Shown piece by piece: positions 1 to 9,241 of a DNA stretch of 64,000 bases. The stretch lies in contig NZ_CP036275.1 in assembly GCF_007747795.1 (NCBI RefSeq), positions 4,952,001-5,016,000 on the forward strand. Direction: 5' to 3'. The position numbers were made by a program, and so were the translations under genes. The notes beneath the pieces were generated by a model. It was not told the origin of the DNA. It searched no databases and saw nothing but the letters and a program-made list of their open reading frames with translations. Source of the DNA: Maioricimonas rarisocia (GTDB lineage: Bacteria > Planctomycetota > Planctomycetia > Planctomycetales > Planctomycetaceae). Every line of letters begins with the position of its first letter. Position 1 is the first letter of the stretch.

Positions 1-466
1 TCGCCTCCCACGACGTGGCCGCCGCAACGTCATCGGCAGAGGGTGGGTTATCCCGCGGATCGGGCAGACCGAGTGCAATCCATTTCTCGAAGTCTGCAAT
101 GACACGATCGTCCAGCTTCGGTCCGCCGTCCGGCATCTCGAGGTCTTCCACCTCGTGCCGCAGGATCGCCAGCAGCCGGCTCTCGCCCGGCTTACCGGGC
201 ACCACAATCGCCCCGCCGTCACCACCATCCAGAAGCGCCCGCCGATGATCGAGCGCCAGTCCTCCCTCGGTCGTCTCGGCCGAGTTGTGACAGTCGTAGC
301 AGTGCTCGACCAGAACGGGACGGATCTTCGACTCAAAGAACTCGATCTGCTCGGCGGTCGGTTCCGCGGCCGAAAGAGAGGCTGTCATTCCGAGCGGTGC
401 CACGAGGGCGAGCATTGCAGCCCGGGCCGTCAGCCATCGTCTCCCGGTTTGCCGTGGCTGGCTCAT
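1..466 (-). CDS. PSCyt1-type exported planctomycete cytochrome c protein, 3' part outside window
   Basis: The reading frame runs leftward off the window edge, so only about 155 N-terminal residues are seen. It opens with an Arg-rich start and a hydrophobic signal peptide ending near SLSAAEP. A PSCyt1 domain follows, with one heme motif CYDCH and the sequence [10 protein letters not shown] typical of this domain. In planctomycetes this domain usually heads DUF1549/DUF1553 proteins of unknown function that act outside the cytoplasm. The start at 466 has AAGGG six bases upstream; an in-frame ATG at 472 is the alternative. It follows the IclR gene on the same strand after 64 bases and is probably co-transcribed with it. 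The C-terminal domains cannot be checked here. Confidence 0.85.
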   Translation of the reverse strand, partial: MSQPRQTGRRWLTARAAMLALVAPLGMTASLSAAEPTAEQIEFFESKIRPVLVEHCYDCHNSAETTEGGLALDHRRALLDGGDGGAIVVPGKPGESRLLAILRHEVEDLEMPDGGPKLDDRVIADFEKWIALGLPDPRDNPPSADDVAAATSWEA

Positions 467-530
467 TGTCATCCCTTCATCCCCTGTCCGGTTCCAGACT
501 CCCGCGAACGCCGTATGCGGCTCAGCGAAG

Positions 531-1301
531 TTACTGTCCGTTGAATTCTTCCGAGGCCCGGCGGGCTCCCTCGCGAACAATCTCGCCGATCACTTCAAAC
601 TCATCGTCCCGCACGCGGGAGGAGGGCCCGGCGATCGTGATGGCAGCCACCGCGGCCCCATGCCGGTCGAGCAGGGGAGCGGCAACACAATGAATCCCAT
701 CCATCCCTTCGGCCCGGTCGACGGCAAACCCGCATGCGCGAACGCCGGCCAGTTCCTGTCGAAAGGCCCGTCGTGTGGTGATCGTCGTGTCGGTGAAGGG
801 TTTGAAGCGGATGCGGCCCAGCAGCGATTCCTGCTCGTCATCTGGCAGAAAGGCCGCGATCGCCTTCCCCGGTGCACAGCTGTAACAGGGACAGCGGGCA
901 CCAATGTCTGCGGAGTATTTGAACGGGTGAGCGGCCAGCAACTGTTCAATGATAACCATCTCATCATCGATCAGGCAGCACAAGTGCGTCGTCTCTCCCG
1001 TCGCCTGCCGGATCGTCCGCATGGCCGGCAGGGCACACTCGGTCAGCGCGTGTTCGCGGCCCCGGGGCTGTCCGAGCAGCAGGAAGCGATTCGTAAGAAA
1101 GAATCGACGCGACCGCTCATCCCGCGAGAGATACCCCAGGCGAACCAGCGTCCTCGTGATTCGCAGAGCCGAGGCCCCTGGAAACTGCAACGCGTCCGTC
1201 AGCTCACTGAGCGTCGCTCCGTCGGGACGCTCGGCCAGCAGTTCCAGGATCGCCAGCCCCCGCTGCAGGCTGGCGGCTTCTCCTCGGACGGTCTCACTCA
1301 T
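531..1301 (-). CDS. IclR family transcriptional regulator
   Basis: The 256-residue protein has the usual IclR length. An N-terminal winged helix-turn-helix (about residues 8-70, [20 protein letters not shown] onward) precedes an effector-binding domain (about 85-250) with the IclR-type segment GKAIAAFLP and the C-terminal pattern [21 protein letters not shown] chose the ATG at 1301 because the domain begins directly after it; in-frame ATGs at 1331 and 1343 would add residues that do not look like IclR. A perfect inverted repeat lies 30 bases upstream (1331-1352), which suggests autoregulation and control of the divergent esterase gene. The ligand is not predictable; IclR proteins commonly sense small carboxylic acids or sugar breakdown products. 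Confidence 0.92.
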   Translation of the reverse strand: MSETVRGEAASLQRGLAILELLAERPDGATLSELTDALQFPGASALRITRTLVRLGYLSRDERSRRFFLTNRFLLLGQPRGREHALTECALPAMRTIRQATGETTHLCCLIDDEMVIIEQLLAAHPFKYSADIGARCPCYSCAPGKAIAAFLPDDEQESLLGRIRFKPFTDTTITTRRAFRQELAGVRACGFAVDRAEGMDGIHCVAAPLLDRHGAAVAAITIAGPSSRVRDDEFEVIGEIVREGARRASEEFNGQ

Positions 1302-1330
1302 TGCACGCCCCGTCAATTTCAGATGTGGCA

Positions 1331-1352
1331 TTGATTTCAGCATTGAAATCAA
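1331..1352. promoter_or_regulatory. Palindromic operator candidate for the IclR regulator
   Basis: A perfect 9-bp inverted repeat, TTGATTTCA and TGAAATCAA, is separated by GCAT. It lies between the divergent IclR and esterase genes, about 30 bases from the IclR start and 111 bases from the esterase start. The size, symmetry and AT content resemble IclR-family operators. Binding is inferred from position. Confidence 0.55.
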
Positions 1353-1463
1353 CAGAGCCGGATGCGTCAAGGCGAATACAACCGAAGTCCGAAATCGGAC
1401 GCCAGGACATCGCTGCTGCGGTTTTCGCGAGACCTCCACGCCGGTGGCGGGGTTTAGACAGTC

Positions 1464-2345
1464 ATGAGAGCCCTCATCGCACTGCTGCTTCTCGCGACCT
1501 CCGTCAGCGCCGCCGAGATGCAGGTCCACCGTGACCTGTCCTACGTGGAGCGAGGCACAGCCAGGCAGTCACTCGACCTGTACGCCCCGGCCGACGGTCG
1601 CGACCGGCCCGTCCTGATCTGGATCCACGGTGGCGGCTGGCGGATCGGCGACAAACGGAACGTTCAGCTGAAGCCGCAGGCCCTTGTCGAGCACGGCTAC
1701 GTCTTCGTCTCGGTCGGATACCGGTTCGTACCGGACGTGGATCTCGACGCCATGGCCGGAGACATTGCCGCGGCGATACGCTGGGTTCACGATCACGCCC
1801 GGGAGTACCGTGGTTCACCCGATCACCTGTTCATCGCCGGGCACTCTGCAGGAGCCCATCTGGCGGCACTTGTCTGCACGAATGAGCGTTACCTTGCAGA
1901 AGCGGGACTGACGCTGGGCGACATCTCCGGTTGCATTCCCGTCGACACGGCTGCCTACGACGTGCCGGAACTGCTGAAGTCACGCCGCCGTCGTCGCTCA
2001 CTCGTCTACACGTCCGCCTTCACCACCGATGCAACTACACAGAAGCGACTCTCACCGATCACTCATGTCGTCCGGGACAAGCAGATACCGGGCTTCCTGA
2101 TTCTGCACGTGGCTTCCCGTCCGGATTCGACCGCACGCTCGCAGGCATTCGCACAGCGACTCCGTGATGCCGGCGTTGCGGCCAGGGTCGTGCCGGCTCA
2201 CGACAAGACGCACGCCACGATCAATCGCGAACTGGGCAAGTCGGACGATCCCCCGACACGAGCCCTGTTCCAATGGTTGGATGAGCGAACGCGCCCAGCG
2301 GGTACGGGTACCGAACCTGCACCGACCAGGCCGTCGCAGGACTGA
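1464..2345 (+). CDS. Exported alpha/beta hydrolase (carboxylesterase, BD-FAE/HSL-like)
   Basis: The 293-residue protein begins with a signal peptide ([19 protein letters not shown]) and so should act outside the cytoplasm. The oxyanion-hole motif HGGGW (about residue 54) and the nucleophile elbow GHSAGAH (about 133) define an esterase of the hormone-sensitive lipase/carbohydrate esterase type. A C-terminal DKTHATIN supplies a plausible catalytic His. Relatives remove acyl groups from polysaccharides or small esters, which would fit the sulfatase next door. The gene diverges from the IclR regulator and shares its operator region. Substrate unknown. Confidence 0.88.
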   Translation: MRALIALLLLATSVSAAEMQVHRDLSYVERGTARQSLDLYAPADGRDRPVLIWIHGGGWRIGDKRNVQLKPQALVEHGYVFVSVGYRFVPDVDLDAMAGDIAAAIRWVHDHAREYRGSPDHLFIAGHSAGAHLAALVCTNERYLAEAGLTLGDISGCIPVDTAAYDVPELLKSRRRRRSLVYTSAFTTDATTQKRLSPITHVVRDKQIPGFLILHVASRPDSTARSQAFAQRLRDAGVAARVVPAHDKTHATINRELGKSDDPPTRALFQWLDERTRPAGTGTEPAPTRPSQD

Positions 2346-2528
2346 GGCATCCGGCCCACGCCGGGGCCGATTTCTCGTTTGCCTTGCCCGGCAGCGGTAC
2401 GCTAGTTTGTGACCTGAGCGAACGACGCTCCCGGATCTCTCTCCTCGACCGCAGCGACCGTGTCGCCGATTCTATCCGCGCGAACGTCAGCGACGTGGTC
2501 AACCCGATACGGACAGGACACACCCACC

Positions 2529-4118
2529 ATGATGCGCTCTCTTGCCGTACTGTTTCTGCTGCTGGCCTCCAGCGTCGCGCAGGCCGCGGACCGACCGAAC
2601 ATCCTGTTCATCTTCACTGATGACCATGCCCCTCACGCCATCGGTGCGTACAACGGCTGGCTGAAGGATGTCGATCCGACTCCGAACATCGACCGGCTGG
2701 CCAGCCAGGGAATGCTGTTCGAGAACAGCTTCTGCACCAATTCGATCTGCGGCCCGAGCCGGGCGGTGATCCTCACCGGCAAACACAGCCACCTCAATGG
2801 ATTCATGCGGAACGGCAACCGCTTCGATGGTGACCAGCAGACGTTCCCCAAGCTGCTGCAGAAGGTCGGCTACCAGACCGCGATGATCGGCAAATGGCAT
2901 CTCTCGTCCGATCCGCAGGGCTTCGACCACTGGACGGTTCTTCCCGGCCAGGGGCAGTACTACAACCCCGACTTCAAAACGCCCGAGGGCCGCATGACGG
3001 TCGAAGGCTACTGCACCGACATCGTCACCGACATGGCGCTCGAGTGGCTCAAGGAGCAGCGGGACCAGGACCAGCCGTTCATGCTGATGTGCCAGCACAA
3101 GGCTCCTCATCGCACGTGGATGCCGGCCCTGCGACACCTCAACCTGTACGATGACGTCGAGATTCCCGAGCCCGCCACACTGTTCGACGACTGGAAGGAC
3201 AACGCCAGCCCGGCCCACATTCAGGAAATGGAGATCGACGGTCACCTGAACATCGTTTACGACGTGTTCGGCCCGCCGATCAACAACTGGGACCCGGAGG
3301 CCGGCAAATCGGTCGACCGCTCCGGCTTCCGCAACCTGAAGAAGATGACGCCCGAGCAGCTCGCCGCCTGGAACGCCGCCTTCGATCCCAAGAACAAGGA
3401 ACTCGAAGAAGCCGGTCTGACCGGGAAAGAACTGGTCCGCTGGAAGTACCAGCGTTACATCCGCAACTACCTGCGATGCATCAAGGGAGTGGACGAGAGC
3501 GTCGGCCGGCTGATGGCGTACCTCGACGAGGCGGGACTGGATGAGAACACGATTGTGATCTACTCCAGCGATCAGGGCTTCTACCTGGGCGATCACGGCT
3601 GGTACGACAAGCGGTGGATGTACGAAGAATCGCTCAAGATGCCGCTGATCGTGAAGTGGCCCGGCGTGACGAAACCGGGGAGCGTCGATACTCACCTGGT
3701 GCAGAATCTCGATTACGCCGAGACGTTCCTCGACGTCGCCGGGGCCGAGATCCCCTCCGACATGCAGGGCCGCTCGCTGGTGCCGCTGCTCAAGGGGGAA
3801 AATCCGGAATGGCGGGACGCGATCTACTACCACTACTTCGAGTTCCCCAGCGTGCACATGGTGGCCCGCCACTACGGCATCCGGAACGAACGCTTCAAGC
3901 TGATCCGCTTCTATCAGTTCGGCGAGTGGGAGTTCTACGACCTGAAGAACGACCCGGACGAGCTGCAGAACGAATACGAAAACCCGGAATACGCCCACAT
4001 CATCCGGGACATGAAGCAGGAACTCGAACAGCTCCGCGAGCACTACGGCGACAGCACCGACGTCAGCGAAATGCCTCAGGAGTGGAAAGCGAAGTTCCGC
4101 AACGAGAGCGAGGGGTGA
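2529..4118 (+). CDS. Exported sulfatase (formylglycine-dependent, S1 family)
   Basis: The 529-residue protein has a signal peptide ([20 protein letters not shown]) followed at once by the metal-site motif [10 protein letters not shown]. The sulfatase signature CGPSR (about residue 77) carries the Cys that is matured to formylglycine. Later motifs GKWHLS and [18 protein letters not shown] (calcium and sulfate site) and the C-terminal subdomain [15 protein letters not shown] are typical of S1 sulfatases acting on polysaccharides or choline-type esters. The start at 2529 was preferred to an upstream in-frame codon because it gives a clean signal peptide and has GGACAGGA upstream. Its substrate cannot be assigned. 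Confidence 0.93.
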   Translation: MMRSLAVLFLLLASSVAQAADRPNILFIFTDDHAPHAIGAYNGWLKDVDPTPNIDRLASQGMLFENSFCTNSICGPSRAVILTGKHSHLNGFMRNGNRFDGDQQTFPKLLQKVGYQTAMIGKWHLSSDPQGFDHWTVLPGQGQYYNPDFKTPEGRMTVEGYCTDIVTDMALEWLKEQRDQDQPFMLMCQHKAPHRTWMPALRHLNLYDDVEIPEPATLFDDWKDNASPAHIQEMEIDGHLNIVYDVFGPPINNWDPEAGKSVDRSGFRNLKKMTPEQLAAWNAAFDPKNKELEEAGLTGKELVRWKYQRYIRNYLRCIKGVDESVGRLMAYLDEAGLDENTIVIYSSDQGFYLGDHGWYDKRWMYEESLKMPLIVKWPGVTKPGSVDTHLVQNLDYAETFLDVAGAEIPSDMQGRSLVPLLKGENPEWRDAIYYHYFEFPSVHMVARHYGIRNERFKLIRFYQFGEWEFYDLKNDPDELQNEYENPEYAHIIRDMKQELEQLREHYGDSTDVSEMPQEWKAKFRNESEG

Positions 4119-4650
4119 GAGGTGCGCGGTGAGTCTTGAGTGGTGGCCCCGCGCGTGCCTGCCGCTCCCGATTACAACACGAAAGCCCACCGGCTGCGAC
4201 CGGTGGGCCGCACGCGACACAGGGGGTGGCTGGCGGTCGTTGCGCAGCGACGCCCCCAGCCGAACGGCCAGCGCCGCCGGGTGCCATGCCCTCACGCCGA
4301 GGGCGGGTGGGCATGCCGTCGCATTCCACGGCAAAAGACGCTGCAAGTTGTGTTCGGCCCGTGACGCACCCATCGCAGCCGGGTGACCGACTCGATGGTG
4401 CGTCGCCTGCGGCGACAGCACCCTACACCACATGAGCCGGCACACAGCCGTCGAGCGTGCCACCGGCCCCGCGTGCTCGGAAGCGCGCTGACAGCTCCTG
4501 GGGCCTACCACCGGCAGCCCCGTACGTTCCGTCCCGCTGCGGGCATTCTTTAATTGCGACGCGACGTCGGACCGGGTACCTACAGGGAATCTCCTGCCTC
4601 TCCGGCAAGGGCCCAGTTCACATCATCCCGTCCCCTTCGAGGAGCATCCC
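4119..4650. other. Intergenic region with hairpins, no convincing gene
   Basis: These 532 bases between the sulfatase and the zinc-ribbon gene contain no credible coding sequence. A perfect 9-bp hairpin (GCCCACCGG / CCGGTGGGC, 4185-4208) may help end sulfatase transcription, although no T-run follows it. A second inverted repeat CATGCCC / GGGCATG lies at about 4287-4317. The rest is GC-rich repeat-like sequence of the kind seen in other spacers of this window. Confidence 0.5.
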
Positions 4651-4914
4651 GTGAAAGAGCAGCCGTGCCCCAAGTGCGACTCCCCCGACATCATCCCGAA
4701 CGTGGTCATTCCCGATCACTACGAACTGGGCATGTCCAACGAAATGATCATGCGGATCTCGGAGAATCCCTCGGCGTGGATCTTCAAGGGGACGCAGACA
4801 TCGAAGATGCGGGCATGGATCTGCGGCAATTGCGGCTTCGTCGAAATGTACGTTTCGGAGCCGCGTGTCCTGTGGGAGGCCTGGCAGAAAGCTCAGCAGC
4901 AACCGGACTCGTAA
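4651..4914 (+). CDS. Small zinc-ribbon protein, function unknown
   Basis: This 87-residue protein has two CxxC pairs, PCPKC near residue 6 and WICGNC near residue 53, arranged as a zinc ribbon. It has no signal peptide or membrane segment. The start is GTG, supported by GAGGAG about six bases upstream. I do not recognise a named family; the ribbon suggests nucleic-acid or protein binding, and nothing in the neighbourhood narrows this further. Confidence 0.8.
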   Translation: MKEQPCPKCDSPDIIPNVVIPDHYELGMSNEMIMRISENPSAWIFKGTQTSKMRAWICGNCGFVEMYVSEPRVLWEAWQKAQQQPDS

Positions 4915-4969
4915 CCGGGCGGCCGCCGCGAAGGACTGCCTGACCGCCGACGCGACCCCGCGCAGCGAC

Positions 4970-5000
4970 AAACCCGCAAACCAATGCGGCCTGCGGGTTT
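4970..5000. terminator. Terminator hairpin between the zinc-ribbon gene and tRNA-Gln
   Basis: A perfect 9-bp stem AAACCCGCA / TGCGGGTTT closes a 13-base loop between two converging genes. It ends in TTT on the plus strand and in GGGTTTG on the minus strand, so it could serve both transcripts. It lies seven bases beyond the tRNA 3' end. Confidence 0.6.
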
Positions 5001-5006
5001 ATCGAG

Positions 5007-5077
5007 TTGCCCGGCAGGGATTCGAACCCCGACTAAATGATCCAGAGTCATTCGTGCTACCGTTACACCACCGGGCA
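5007..5077 (-). tRNA. tRNA-Gln (anticodon CTG)
   Basis: Read on the minus strand, a perfect 7-bp acceptor stem (TGCCCGG / CCGGGCA), a D arm GTGT..GCAC, an anticodon stem AATGA / TCATT with loop CTCTGGA, a 4-base variable loop and a T arm with TTCGAAT can all be folded. The anticodon CTG reads CAG (Gln). The discriminator base is A, and the 3' CCA is not encoded. Length is 71 bases. Confidence 0.93.
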
Positions 5078-5237
5078 GGCTGGCGTCGTTGAGCGGTAGA
5101 TTCTATGAATCCTGAGCGAGCATGCAAGCTCACCCGGCCCCTCGACCGGGGAGTGGAGCAAATTCTGCAGATGCTCCGGCTGTGGTAACCTCCGCCAACG
5201 AACGTTCTGACACCAGTCCAGCCACAAAGGTTCCCCC

Positions 5238-5861
5238 ATGGCTTCACTTCGCGTGCTCGAGCATCCGGTCATCCAGCATCACCTGGGCCGACTGCGGGAC
5301 GAAACAACGGGGCGCGATGCCTTCCGCCTGCACGTGGAACGGATCGCCGCACTGCTGGCGTACGAGGTCACCCGGGATCTGCCGACCGAAGAGGTGACGA
5401 TCCAGACTCCGCTGGCCGAGACGACCGGTCGGCAACTGAAGATCCGCCTGGGGCTGGTGCCGATCCTGCGGGCCGGCCTCGGCATGGTGCGGCCCGTCCT
5501 CGACCTCGTGCCGGGAGCCGAAGTCTGGCACCTGGGGATGTACCGGGACGAAGCGACCGCCCAGCCGGTCGAATACTACAGCAAGCTCTCGACCGCGTCG
5601 CCGGTCGACATGGCGGTCGTGCTCGATCCAATGCTCGCGACGGGTGGCTCGGTCACCGCAGCACTGGCTGAACTCGCACGCTGGGGAGTGAAGAAGACGT
5701 CGCTGATGTCGATCATTGCCTCGCAGGACGGCGTCAACCGCGTTCAGTCGGAATTCCCCGATGTCGACATTTTCGTCGGTGCCGTCGACCCGGAACTGAA
5801 CGAGCAGAAGTTCATCGTCCCCGGCCTGGGAGATGCCGGCGACCGGATGTTCAACGCCTGA
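5238..5861 (+). CDS. upp: Uracil phosphoribosyltransferase
   Basis: The 207-residue protein matches the usual Upp length. It converts uracil and PRPP to UMP in pyrimidine salvage. Seen in the sequence: PILRAGLGMV (the RAG motif near residue 78), the PRPP-binding loop VVLDPMLATGGS (about 127-138), and the uracil-binding C-terminus VPGLGDAGDR. AAAGG lies seven bases before the ATG. The gene converges on a purine nucleoside phosphorylase gene with 25 bases between their stop codons, so two base-salvage enzymes sit end to end. Confidence 0.97.
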   Translation: MASLRVLEHPVIQHHLGRLRDETTGRDAFRLHVERIAALLAYEVTRDLPTEEVTIQTPLAETTGRQLKIRLGLVPILRAGLGMVRPVLDLVPGAEVWHLGMYRDEATAQPVEYYSKLSTASPVDMAVVLDPMLATGGSVTAALAELARWGVKKTSLMSIIASQDGVNRVQSEFPDVDIFVGAVDPELNEQKFIVPGLGDAGDRMFNA

Positions 5862-5886
5862 TGTCACGGCGCCGGCACCCGTTCGG

Positions 5887-6765
5887 TCACCCGGACTGAC
5901 TCTGCCGGGCACGCCGGGGCCGATCAGCAGTCGTTTCCCCACCAAGATCGCCCACCAGTCGCGTGACGATTCGCCGCAGCCGCGGCTCGTTGACGGCCGC
6001 TATCTGCGCCACATGATGCCCGTCCGGAGGCAGCGCGACGTCGGCCATGCAGCGGTTGGTCACCATCGAGAAAGCAACCACCGGCAATTCGAGCTGCGAA
6101 GAGACGATCACCTCCGGCACCGTCGACATGCCGACCACGTCGGCGAACTGCCGCATGAACCGGATCTCGGCCCGCGTTTCGAAGTTCGGCCCAGTCACCG
6201 CCAGGTAGACACCCTTGTGTGCGACAATCCGTTCCTGCCGGGCGATCTCGAGGGCCCGCCGCATGAGCTGCTCGTCGTACGGGCAGGACATGTCGGTCCG
6301 GTCGGCATCGGCCCCGTCCCCGCGGACGCCGCAGAACGGGTTACTGCCGAGCAGGCTCATGTGATCCTGAACGACGACGAGATCCCCCACATCATAGTGC
6401 GGATTCAGCCCGCCACTGGCATTCGACATGATCAGACGGCCGATGCCCAGTTGATGCATCACGCGGATCGGCAGCGTAATCTGCCACTGGGGATACCCTT
6501 CGTAGGCGTGGTACCGCCCCGCCTGGGCAACGACGGGCACACCGCCGAGCCGCCCGCAGATCAGAGCCCCCCGATGTCCGATCGCGGTCGCCGCGGGGAG
6601 GTGGGGGAGTTCGCGGACCTCGAAGACCGCTTCCTGCTCGATCGCGTCGGCCAGCCCCCCCAGTCCGGTGCCGAGGACGATGCCCGCTTCGGGTCGCGTC
6701 GGCCAGACGGAACGGATGATCCCCGCGATCTCGTCGACGCGGTCCTGCAGATCCTTTGCGAGCAT
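5887..6765 (-). CDS. Purine nucleoside phosphorylase (trimeric class)
   Basis: The 292-residue protein is of the PNP/MTAP family, which cleaves purine nucleosides with phosphate to base plus (deoxy)ribose-1-phosphate. Seen motifs are VLGTGLGGLA (phosphate loop), GRYHAYEGYPQWQITLP, SNASGGLNP, GPNFETRAE and VGMSTVPE, in the expected order. The start at 6765 (MLAKDLQDRV) gives the family length; the open frame continues upstream into sequence without homology character. The C-terminal 25 residues are Arg-rich and look like a lineage-specific extension. Whether guanosine/inosine or another purine nucleoside is preferred cannot be told here. Confidence 0.93.
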   Translation of the reverse strand: MLAKDLQDRVDEIAGIIRSVWPTRPEAGIVLGTGLGGLADAIEQEAVFEVRELPHLPAATAIGHRGALICGRLGGVPVVAQAGRYHAYEGYPQWQITLPIRVMHQLGIGRLIMSNASGGLNPHYDVGDLVVVQDHMSLLGSNPFCGVRGDGADADRTDMSCPYDEQLMRRALEIARQERIVAHKGVYLAVTGPNFETRAEIRFMRQFADVVGMSTVPEVIVSSQLELPVVAFSMVTNRCMADVALPPDGHHVAQIAAVNEPRLRRIVTRLVGDLGGETTADRPRRARQSQSG

Positions 6766-7689
6766 GAAGCAGCACTCCCTCGAGCCGTTTCCCGGCAGCG
6801 GCCTGTTCGATGTTGGAAGACGATTCCAGAGTACGCGACGCGTGGAGATTGCGGAAGTCTTGCGGTCCGGGCTTCGTTGTGTTGACCACGAGTGGACGTG
6901 GTGGCACGCCTGGAACGGAGCGCAGCGAAGTGACGGGCGTGGCGAGGAAGGCTTGAGCCTCGAGATGCGAGGCTTGAGGAAACGGCATGGCCGCTCCGCC
7001 ATCTCGTCTCATTGCCCGGCAGCGCCTCACCTGCAGCCTGAGTCGACGGCCGGCAATCCGGCAATAGCCGGCCCTACTGTGCTCGCCCCCCTCCTCCGTG
7101 TCTCAGTGCCTCCTATGAAAACGGGCGGCCGCGACCTTGGAAAGCGTTCCGGGGGCTGCACTCGCTTCGCTCATTCCGACCCCGGCCACCCATCTCACGC
7201 CTGGTCTGCGTCCCCTGCAAGGCCCCCATTTTCATCCTCCGGGGCGACGCACTGTCATGACAACTCCGTGGTTTCATTGATCCGCTCCTTCACGGTCGCG
7301 GCTCGAGTTACCTCAGAACAGGCTACCCGCGGTTGCTCGCCACCCGCGGCCGGCGCAGCCGGTAAGAGGCCGACAACCATTGGACGCACATCCTTGCCTT
7401 GCAGGAAACCACGCCACCCGTCCGAATCCGTGAACCTGCTGATTCGGAAACGCCTCTCACGGGCTTCGCAAAACGATTCATCGGATGTCGCCCCCGCCGT
7501 CCGGGATCGTCCAGGCAGTCTCATCGTCGCAGAGTGCTGCGCAAGAAATGCTCGGTCAATTCGCGCAGCGAAATCGATGCATCTCCCTTCCCCACAACAG
7601 TTTGACTGGAACGACCGAGAGGCGTACTCTCAATGCAGATTGTCGAGAGAAAACAAGTTCTGCCACAACGGTCGCGGAGGATGCGTCGC
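6766..7689. repeat. Repeat-rich spacer, no convincing gene
   Basis: These 924 bases hold mosaic intergenic repeats that recur elsewhere in the window. Examples are the palindrome-bearing unit GACGGCCGGCAAT..CCGGCCCTAC at 7045-7077 (second copy at 17282-17306) and the unit CCGCTCCTTCACGGTCGCGG at 7282-7305 (copies at 10763, 13415, 14501 and 17397). A CTCCGTGTCTCAGTGCCTCC tract lies between them. Short open frames cross it but none has a ribosome binding site, codon bias or recognisable product. Confidence 0.65.
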
Positions 7690-8229
7690 ATGAAAAATGC
7701 TCTCGCCGTTTACACGTCGAAGTCTTCCCTTACCGGACGCAAATTGGCGGATCTCGCGCTGGCTGCCGGAATTCAACTTCGATTCATGGCGATGGGCGGC
7801 TACATACCCAGTAACGCCGCTGAAATACAGAAGAAATCGCTTACCACCGTCAACGGCGGTGCGGTGTTGATCGTAGCAACCATCGATGACGCCAGAGAGT
7901 CAATTGCCGAATTCGACAACCTTGTCGAGATGGGTGACAGATTGCCGATTGCTGCAATGCTGAGCGGCGGGAAGCTGCCATGGTGCGAACTGTACACATC
8001 TCGCTTCGACTACGACAAAACGGTCAAGGCTAAGTCCAAGGACAAACCCAAGATCGACGGCTCAGTTCCCAAGGATCAACTTTCGTTAGTCAAGGGCGCC
8101 AAGACACGGTACATCATCTACAACCAATCACGTAAGAAGAACTGCCAGCAACTGATGACGAAGCTCGCGGATTGCCTCGCGTCGCACACCGATGGCGTTG
8201 TTGCGGACTACGAGCGGCCATCGAGGTAG
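7690..8229 (+). CDS. Hypothetical protein, first of the low-GC cluster
   Basis: The 179-residue soluble protein has no signal peptide and no family I recognise. The start at 7690 (MKNALAVYTS) has GGAGG nine bases upstream; in-frame ATGs at 7681 and 7633 are less well placed. The protein is Lys-rich in its second half, unlike its GC-rich neighbours, and the base composition is visibly lower in GC than the flanking genes. An attC-like inverted repeat starts within a few bases of its stop, so it may be a gene cassette or the gene next to a cassette array. Confidence 0.7.
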   Translation: MKNALAVYTSKSSLTGRKLADLALAAGIQLRFMAMGGYIPSNAAEIQKKSLTTVNGGAVLIVATIDDARESIAEFDNLVEMGDRLPIAAMLSGGKLPWCELYTSRFDYDKTVKAKSKDKPKIDGSVPKDQLSLVKGAKTRYIIYNQSRKKNCQQLMTKLADCLASHTDGVVADYERPSR

Positions 8230-8233
8230 TGGC

Positions 8234-8321
8234 AGAATAATTGGATGCAATCGAGCGGCCCTCGGCATCGGTTTTGAAGTCAAAGTCAATCGGGGCCGCG
8301 TATTGATCCAAGGCGTTATGC
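8234..8321 (+). repeat. attC-like recombination site 1 (integron cassette site candidate)
   Basis: The left arm TTGGAT-G-CAAT (8241-8251) pairs with ATTG-ATCCAA (8302-8311), leaving one unpaired G at 8247. An inner stem GCGGCCC (8255-8261) pairs with GGGCCGC (8293-8299). The site ends in GTTATGC (8315-8321), one mismatch from the R' consensus GTTRRRY. A bulged base in the left arm, a variable middle and a GTT core are the marks of attC sites. The left outer box (AGAATAA) is degenerate. The next gene starts inside GTTATGC. Confidence 0.5.
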
Positions 8322-8701
8322 GAAACCCCATGCATCGTTTATTCCCATTCATCGTTTGCTTGCTTTTGCCCGGTTGTGCCGAGCCTGAAGCGCCGATGCT
8401 TCACCTGACGATCACGCAGGATGACGGCACCAGTACCGTTTCGAGCTTTCGCGTTTTCCGTACAGGGCGTATCACGGATTCGCGTGATAGCGGCAGCGAT
8501 GGGGCAGGTGGGAGCCAGAGCGTTACGATTGACAAGATAGCCGACGACGGTGTTGCCCTGACCGTCGTGCTGATTGTGGACAATGCGGCTGCCGAAGAGT
8601 CGAAGAAGGAAATCTTTGTTCCTTACGGCCCAGAAGACACCGTGGCCGATCTGAATGGCACGACTTTGGTCGCTCGTCTGGAACGGAACAATAAAAAATG
8701 A
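8318..8701 (+). CDS. Hypothetical lipoprotein
   Basis: The 127-residue protein begins with a lipoprotein signal (MRNPMHRLFPFIVCLLLPGC, lipobox LLPGC near residue 20), so it should be anchored to a membrane. The mature part is a small acidic, beta-rich-looking domain of no family I know. The ATG lies within the attC-like core GTTATGC, as in integron cassettes where genes begin just after the recombination site; an ATG at 8330 is also possible. Its stop overlaps the next start by four bases (ATGA), so the two are translationally coupled. Confidence 0.7.
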   Translation: MRNPMHRLFPFIVCLLLPGCAEPEAPMLHLTITQDDGTSTVSSFRVFRTGRITDSRDSGSDGAGGSQSVTIDKIADDGVALTVVLIVDNAAAEESKKEIFVPYGPEDTVADLNGTTLVARLERNNKK

Positions 8702-9105
8702 AACACTCCAAGACCAAACTCGTCTACGCAGTATTCGGCATCGTCGCCGTTGTGATTGCCGTCAACATCGCGATCCGCTGGGAAACACCAAAACCGGAAA
8801 AGCTCACTATCGCGGTCACCGGGACCGAAGGCCGAGCTGTTGAAGCAAAGATTCAGGCCGATGGAAGTGAACGCACACTTGAAGGCACGATCCCGGCCGA
8901 ATTCGCGATTGAAGCGCATCAACTGTCATGGGAAGTCACCCGAATTGACGGTCCCGCAAAAGAGAAATTCCAAGTTGCCGTACACAGTCCTTCCGTGAAG
9001 AACTGGGGTGGTTCCGCCGAAGATTTCAAAGTCGTTCGTGGCGGCTCGATCGGCCCAACCGGGCTGCGGCACAAAAGGGCATGGCTCGGTCGGCTGCACG
9101 AATAG
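8698..9105 (+). CDS. Hypothetical single-pass membrane protein
   Basis: The 135-residue protein has a positively charged N-terminus and one hydrophobic segment (about residues 8-26, VYAVFGIVAVVIAVNIAI), then a hydrophilic domain probably facing outward. No family is recognised. It overlaps the upstream lipoprotein gene by four bases, so the pair likely works together or travels as one cassette. The last 25 residues are basic and differ in character from the rest, which may mark a shifted or eroded C-terminus close to the following attC-like site. Confidence 0.65.
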   Translation: MKHSKTKLVYAVFGIVAVVIAVNIAIRWETPKPEKLTIAVTGTEGRAVEAKIQADGSERTLEGTIPAEFAIEAHQLSWEVTRIDGPAKEKFQVAVHSPSVKNWGGSAEDFKVVRGGSIGPTGLRHKRAWLGRLHE

Positions 9106-9125
9106 AATCCGAGGTCCACAATTCC

Positions 9126-9215
9126 GCATAACCAGCGCATGCACCGGCGCGGCCGTGGCCAGCGAACTTTGAATCAACGTCAACTCCCGCCGCCCGGTGA
9201 TGCGGGTCGTCAGCT
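9126..9215 (+). repeat. attC-like recombination site 2
   Basis: The site opens with GCATAAC (9126-9132), the exact reverse complement of the GTTATGC that ends site 1. The left arm CGCAT-G-CACCGG-C-GCGGC (9136-9153) pairs with GCCGC-CCGGTG-ATGCG (9189-9204), leaving G9141 and C9148 unpaired. Two extrahelical bases in one arm are diagnostic of attC folding. The right-hand core (about 9209-9215, GTCAGCT) departs from GTTRRRY at two positions, so activity is uncertain. Confidence 0.5.
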
Positions 9216-9241
9216 GGAAAAGATCATGTCGGACGTGTGAT

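Noticed and set aside
2499-4511. Long open frame (670 codons) on the minus strand across the sulfatase gene
   Set aside because: It is antisense to a clearly recognised sulfatase, has no domain or signal, and arises from the GC-rich codon pattern of the true gene.
4119-4650. Small open frames in the spacer after the first sulfatase
   Set aside because: They have no ribosome binding site or recognisable product and overlap repeat-like hairpins.
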